Assembly (NCBI GenBank): GCA_002307115.1
Contig: DBTP01000101.1
Coordinates: forward strand, 1 to 9,144
Origin: Fibrobacter sp. UBA1313
GTDB taxonomy: Bacteria > Fibrobacterota > Fibrobacteria > Fibrobacterales > Fibrobacteraceae
DNA: 9,144 bases
Reading direction: 5' to 3'
The translations under genes were made by a program, and so were the position numbers. This document shows positions 6,035 to 9,144 of this stretch, piece after piece. The notes under the pieces are model-generated. The model was given only the letters and a program-made list of their open reading frames with translations. It did not search any database and was not told the origin of the DNA. Each line of letters begins with the position of its first letter. Positions within the stretch are counted from its first letter, which is position 1.

Positions 6035-7291
6035 CTATTCTTTGAATTTTTTCATAATGATGGTGCCGTTGTGGCCGCCGAAACCGAGGGACGCAGAGGC
6101 AAAGCAGTCTATATTCCCACGGACTCCCACATTGGGCACATAATCCAAATCGCAACCCTGTTCTATGTCAGGATTTTCAAGATTAATCGTCGGTGGATAA
6201 AAACTGTCGTTCATCGCTTTGATACCAATGATAGCTTCAATTGCACCTGCCGCGCCAATACAATGTCCCGTCATGCTTTTGGTGCTTGAAATTTTCATGT
6301 CGTAAGCATGTTTTCCGAAAGCCAATTTGACCATTTCGGTTTCTGTCGGATCATTCAATTTGGTAGACGTTCCGTGGGCGTTATAATACTGAATATCCTC
6401 TGGCTTCAAGTTCGCATCTTGCAATGCGCGGGTGATAGACTTCGCGCCACCTTCCCCGCCCGGTTTAGGGCTGGTGATGTGGTAAGCGTCGCTGGAGGCT
6501 CCATAACCTGCAAATTCCGCGTAGATTTTTGCGCCACGAGCGATGGCATGGTCGAGTTCTTCGAGAATCAAAATACCCGCACCTTCACCGATGGTAAATC
6601 CTGCGCGATCCTTGTCGAAAGGGCGGCAAGCTTGTTGGGGGCGGTCATTGAATGTGGAAGCGAGGGCGTGCATTCCATTGAAACTTCCGATGCTGAAACC
6701 TGTGATCGTCGATTCTGCACCACCCGCGAGACAAATATCGAGACGCCCGGAACGTACTAAATCGAGTGCGACGCCGAGGGCATCTGTGCCAGAAGCGCAA
6801 GCGGTGGCAATGGTCCAGGCGTTGCCCGTAATGCCCAAATGAATGCTCACATTAGCGGCGCCCTCATTGGGAATAAGCATAGGGATAGCAAGGGGTGGAA
6901 TTCGATTGCAACCGGATTTGAAATATTTGTTATAAGCGGTTTCTAAAATATCGAATCCACTGAGGCCATTACCAGCGACGATGCCTGTTTTATCGTCGGC
7001 AAGGTCCGTCGGTGTCAAGAGCGCATCGCACACCGCTTCGTTGGACGCCGCGAGCAGAAACTGTGTAAAACGGGCCATGCGGTGAGCATCCTTGCCATCG
7101 ATGCCGTGTTCTTCGGGGTTGAAATTCTTAACCTCGGCAGCAATCTGCACAGGAAACGTTGAAGCATCAAACAAGGTGATTTTATCAATACCGCATTCAC
7201 CGTTGCGTACGGCATTCCAAGTCGCTTCTACCGATTTTCCGACAGGAGAAATAGCTCCGAGACCTGTGATAACAATTCTTCTTTTATTCAT
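6035..7291 (-). CDS. fabF: Beta-ketoacyl-ACP synthase II (FabF-type KAS)
   Basis: A 418-residue condensing enzyme, full length for KAS II. It joins an acyl group to malonyl-ACP-derived carbons, releasing CO2, in fatty-acid elongation in the cytoplasm. The complete Cys-His-His triad is present: C165 in TACASGTD, H306 in NAHGTST and H343 in TGHCIGAAG, with K338 just before. The start MNKRRIVITGLGAISPVG and the GFGGHNGT end (403-410) are standard. The Cys-His-His layout separates it from FabH, which primes from acyl-CoA and uses Cys-His-Asn. The start lies 8 bases after the acyl-CoA synthetase stop; its best Shine-Dalgarno, GGAG, is 14 bases upstream inside that gene, rather far, so translation may rely on coupling. 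It is probably a fatty-acid synthase, but it could be a specialised paralogue serving the neighbouring ligase. Confidence 0.95.
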   Translation of the reverse strand: MNKRRIVITGLGAISPVGKSVEATWNAVRNGECGIDKITLFDASTFPVQIAAEVKNFNPEEHGIDGKDAHRMARFTQFLLAASNEAVCDALLTPTDLADDKTGIVAGNGLSGFDILETAYNKYFKSGCNRIPPLAIPMLIPNEGAANVSIHLGITGNAWTIATACASGTDALGVALDLVRSGRLDICLAGGAESTITGFSIGSFNGMHALASTFNDRPQQACRPFDKDRAGFTIGEGAGILILEELDHAIARGAKIYAEFAGYGASSDAYHITSPKPGGEGGAKSITRALQDANLKPEDIQYYNAHGTSTKLNDPTETEMVKLAFGKHAYDMKISSTKSMTGHCIGAAGAIEAIIGIKAMNDSFYPPTINLENPDIEQGCDLDYVPNVGVRGNIDCFASASLGFGGHNGTIIMKKFKE

Positions 7292-7299
7292 GATTTGAG

Positions 7300-8985
7300 T
7301 TATTTCTCCAAAGCGTTTTTTGAGGCGAGATGGTCTTTTTCGCGAATTTCGACACGACGAATTTTTCCACTAATTGTTTTGGGAAGTTCTTTCACAAATT
7401 CAATAATTCGGGGACACTTATAGGAAGCGGAAATGTGTTTTGCGAAAGCCTGAATTTCGAGGGCGAGTTCTTGGCTCGCAGTAGAATCTGTAGTGAGAAC
7501 AATGGTGGCTTTCACGATTTGGTTTCGGGCTTTGTCATCAATACCAGTCACAGCGCATTCTAGTACAGCGGGGTGTTGCTGGAGTATATTTTCGACTTCG
7601 AAAGGACTGATGCGGTAGCCTGCACTCTTGATTAAATCATCGGTACGACCAACGAACCAGAAGTACCCGTCGGAATCTTTCCATGCGGTGTCACCCGTGC
7701 GGTAAAGGTTCCCCTGAAAGACTTGGTCTGTGAGGGCGGTATTGTGAAAATAACCAGCAAACATCCCGAAAGGGCGTCCATTCGCAACGTGGATCACAAT
7801 TTCACCAATTTCATCCGAGGAACAAGAAACCCCATCGGGGTGGACAATGTCAATATCATAACCGGGCGCGGGTTTACCCATAGAACCCGGGCGTGGATCC
7901 ATCCAGGGGAAGTTACCAATGGTGAGTGTGAGTTCGGTTTGTCCGTACCCTTCACGAAGTTTAAGTCCCGTTTTTTCCAAAAATTTATTGAAAACTTCGA
8001 CATGCAAGGCTTCTCCAGCAGTCGTACAATACTTGAGATGAGAAAGATCGTAGCGTGAAAAATCGTGTTGAATCAAGTAACGGTAGACTGTCGGTGGCGC
8101 ACAGAAGGATGTGATCTTGTAGTGGGCGAGCTTTTCCAGAAGTTTCCCTGGCGAAAAGGCGAGCATATCGTAAGTGAAGACCGCACAACCGGCGATCCAC
8201 TGCCCGTAGATCTTACCCCACATGGCTTTGGCCCAGCCAGTTTCAGCAACCGTCAGGTGACGTCCGCCGTCTTCCACATTTTGCCAGTATTTGGCAGTCA
8301 CGATGTGCCCCAGAGGATAGGTGAAATCATGCTGCACCATTTTGGGGTAACTGGAGGTTCCCGAAGTAAAGTAAAGGAGCATGATATCCGCATTGTGAAC
8401 GGCAGCTTCCCCTTTGGGACGAGGAAACGTCTTCGGACATTTTTCAAAGGCTTCATAAAAAGAAAGCCAGCCGGTACGGGAGGGCCCGGTAGTCACCAAA
8501 CCTTGCACGGTCGGTGATGCGAGCAGTGCTTTTTCGACCTGTTCCTGCAAACCAGGATCATCCAAAGTGACAATCAATCTAATATCAGCAGCATTGGTAC
8601 GGTATTCAATATCTTTCGCGGTGAGCATATTCGTCGCAGGAACCGCCACGGCACCAATACGATGCAGCGCGAGGAGGAAATACCAAAATTCGTACCGCCG
8701 CCTCAAAATAAGCATCACGGAATCGCCTTTTTTGATTCCCAAGGAGACGAGGTAGTTTGCCGTTTTTTGAGAAGCCATCGAAAGATCTTCGAACGTGAAA
8801 ATGCGTTCTTCTTTATCATCGCACCAAACCAGTGCTTCCTTGTCCGGCTCCTTTTCGGAGTAGCGATCGACTACATCGTAGGCAAAATTAAAGTCTGTAG
8901 GAACATGAATGGAAAAGCGATGGCGAAGATCTTTGTAGGAATCAAATTCAGTACGAGAAAGAAAATTATTCAAAAGCGTCGACAT
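7300..8985 (-). CDS. ACSM-like acyl-CoA synthetase (AMP-forming)
   Basis: A 561-residue adenylate-forming enzyme that activates a carboxylic acid with ATP and transfers it to CoA. Motifs in order, numbered from this start: P-loop YFTSGTSSYPK (205-215), AETGWAKAMWG (247-257) as in medium-chain synthetases, GYGQTE (346-351), YRTGD (428-432), GYRISPFEVE (456-465) and the C-terminal catalytic lysine K541 in KTISGKIRR. The fold is complete, and there is no signal peptide. I prefer ATG 8985, with GGAG 12 bases upstream, over the in-frame ATG 9003, which has no visible ribosome-binding site; neither is certain. It leads the operon with fabF and fabV, suggesting that the activated acyl group enters chain elongation. 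Acetate or propionate activation is less likely given ACSM-like motifs, but acid specificity cannot be read from sequence; branched or short-chain volatile acids are plausible. Confidence 0.93.
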   Translation of the reverse strand: MSTLLNNFLSRTEFDSYKDLRHRFSIHVPTDFNFAYDVVDRYSEKEPDKEALVWCDDKEERIFTFEDLSMASQKTANYLVSLGIKKGDSVMLILRRRYEFWYFLLALHRIGAVAVPATNMLTAKDIEYRTNAADIRLIVTLDDPGLQEQVEKALLASPTVQGLVTTGPSRTGWLSFYEAFEKCPKTFPRPKGEAAVHNADIMLLYFTSGTSSYPKMVQHDFTYPLGHIVTAKYWQNVEDGGRHLTVAETGWAKAMWGKIYGQWIAGCAVFTYDMLAFSPGKLLEKLAHYKITSFCAPPTVYRYLIQHDFSRYDLSHLKYCTTAGEALHVEVFNKFLEKTGLKLREGYGQTELTLTIGNFPWMDPRPGSMGKPAPGYDIDIVHPDGVSCSSDEIGEIVIHVANGRPFGMFAGYFHNTALTDQVFQGNLYRTGDTAWKDSDGYFWFVGRTDDLIKSAGYRISPFEVENILQQHPAVLECAVTGIDDKARNQIVKATIVLTTDSTASQELALEIQAFAKHISASYKCPRIIEFVKELPKTISGKIRRVEIREKDHLASKNALEK

Positions 8986-9036
8986 AAACTTGCTAGGCTC
9001 CATGAGATGGGATGTGAAAAAGGCAAAGCAAAACTA

Positions 9037-9061
9037 GGCTTTTTTGCAGAAAAAAAAAGCC
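9037..9061. repeat. 9-bp AT-rich inverted repeat upstream of the acyl-CoA synthetase
   Basis: GGCTTTTTT (9037-9045) and AAAAAAGCC (9053-9061) form a perfect stem with a 7-base loop, 52 bases before the ATG at 8985. It lacks a proper T tract on the exit side of either strand, so it is a poor terminator. It may be a leader hairpin or the end of an unseen upstream unit. A GGCTT at 9114-9118 could pair with part of the right arm as an alternative. No clear promoter is visible in 9004-9144. Confidence 0.4.
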
Positions 9062-9144
9062 CCTTATTGGTAATGACGGGTGAGATTCAGGGGTTCGTTT
9101 AATAAATAAAAAAGGCTTAAATAACTAAAGAAAAAAAAGGACAT

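Noticed and set aside
9064..9144. 26-codon minus-strand frame at the right edge (poly-Phe start)
   Set aside because: It is an AT-rich, low-complexity product with no upstream context; it may be the end of a gene beyond the window, but nothing supports that.

Overview
The window reads as a piece of a Fibrobacter-like (phylum Fibrobacterota) chromosome. Three things point there: a TIGR02147/DUF4423-type regulator, a family first described as a paralogous set in Fibrobacter succinogenes; secreted GH5 cellulases with carbohydrate-binding modules and a C-terminal tail carrying an FDLLGR-type motif; and a FabV/TER-type enoyl reductase. This assignment is inferred from gene content only. All six supportable genes lie on the minus strand, so transcription runs from high to low coordinates. 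I see no convincing plus-strand gene, tRNA, rRNA, CRISPR array or insertion sequence.

Reading in the direction of transcription, unit 1 (about 9000 to 4770) is a tight three-gene operon: an ACSM-like acyl-CoA synthetase, a FabF-type beta-ketoacyl synthase and a FabV enoyl reductase, with gaps of 8 and 19 bases. It ends at a strong intrinsic terminator at 4770-4798. The set activates a free acid, extends an acyl chain and reduces the 2-enoyl product. This suits a bacterium that builds membrane lipids from scavenged volatile fatty acids, but that role is inference.

A non-coding stretch (about 4487-4769) separates unit 1 from unit 2. Unit 2 (4486 to 2361) is a TIGR02147-type DNA-binding protein followed, with an ATGA start/stop overlap, by a lipoprotein with two small beta-sandwich-like domains and a C-terminal carbohydrate-binding-like domain. 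It ends at a second strong terminator at 2361-2395. Unit 3 (2226 to beyond the left edge) holds two adjacent GH5 endoglucanase genes. The first has a C-terminal CBM6 and a sorting-like tail. The second has an N-terminal CBM4/9-like module and is cut by the window edge just inside its catalytic domain.

The most interesting candidate is the regulator-lipoprotein pair upstream of the cellulases. The octamer GTTTTCCT (coding strand), extended as GTTTTCCTNA, occurs four times in the window. All four copies are non-coding and on the same strand: two upstream of the regulator and two upstream of the GH5 genes. This suggests, without proving, a shared control element linking the pair to cellulase expression.
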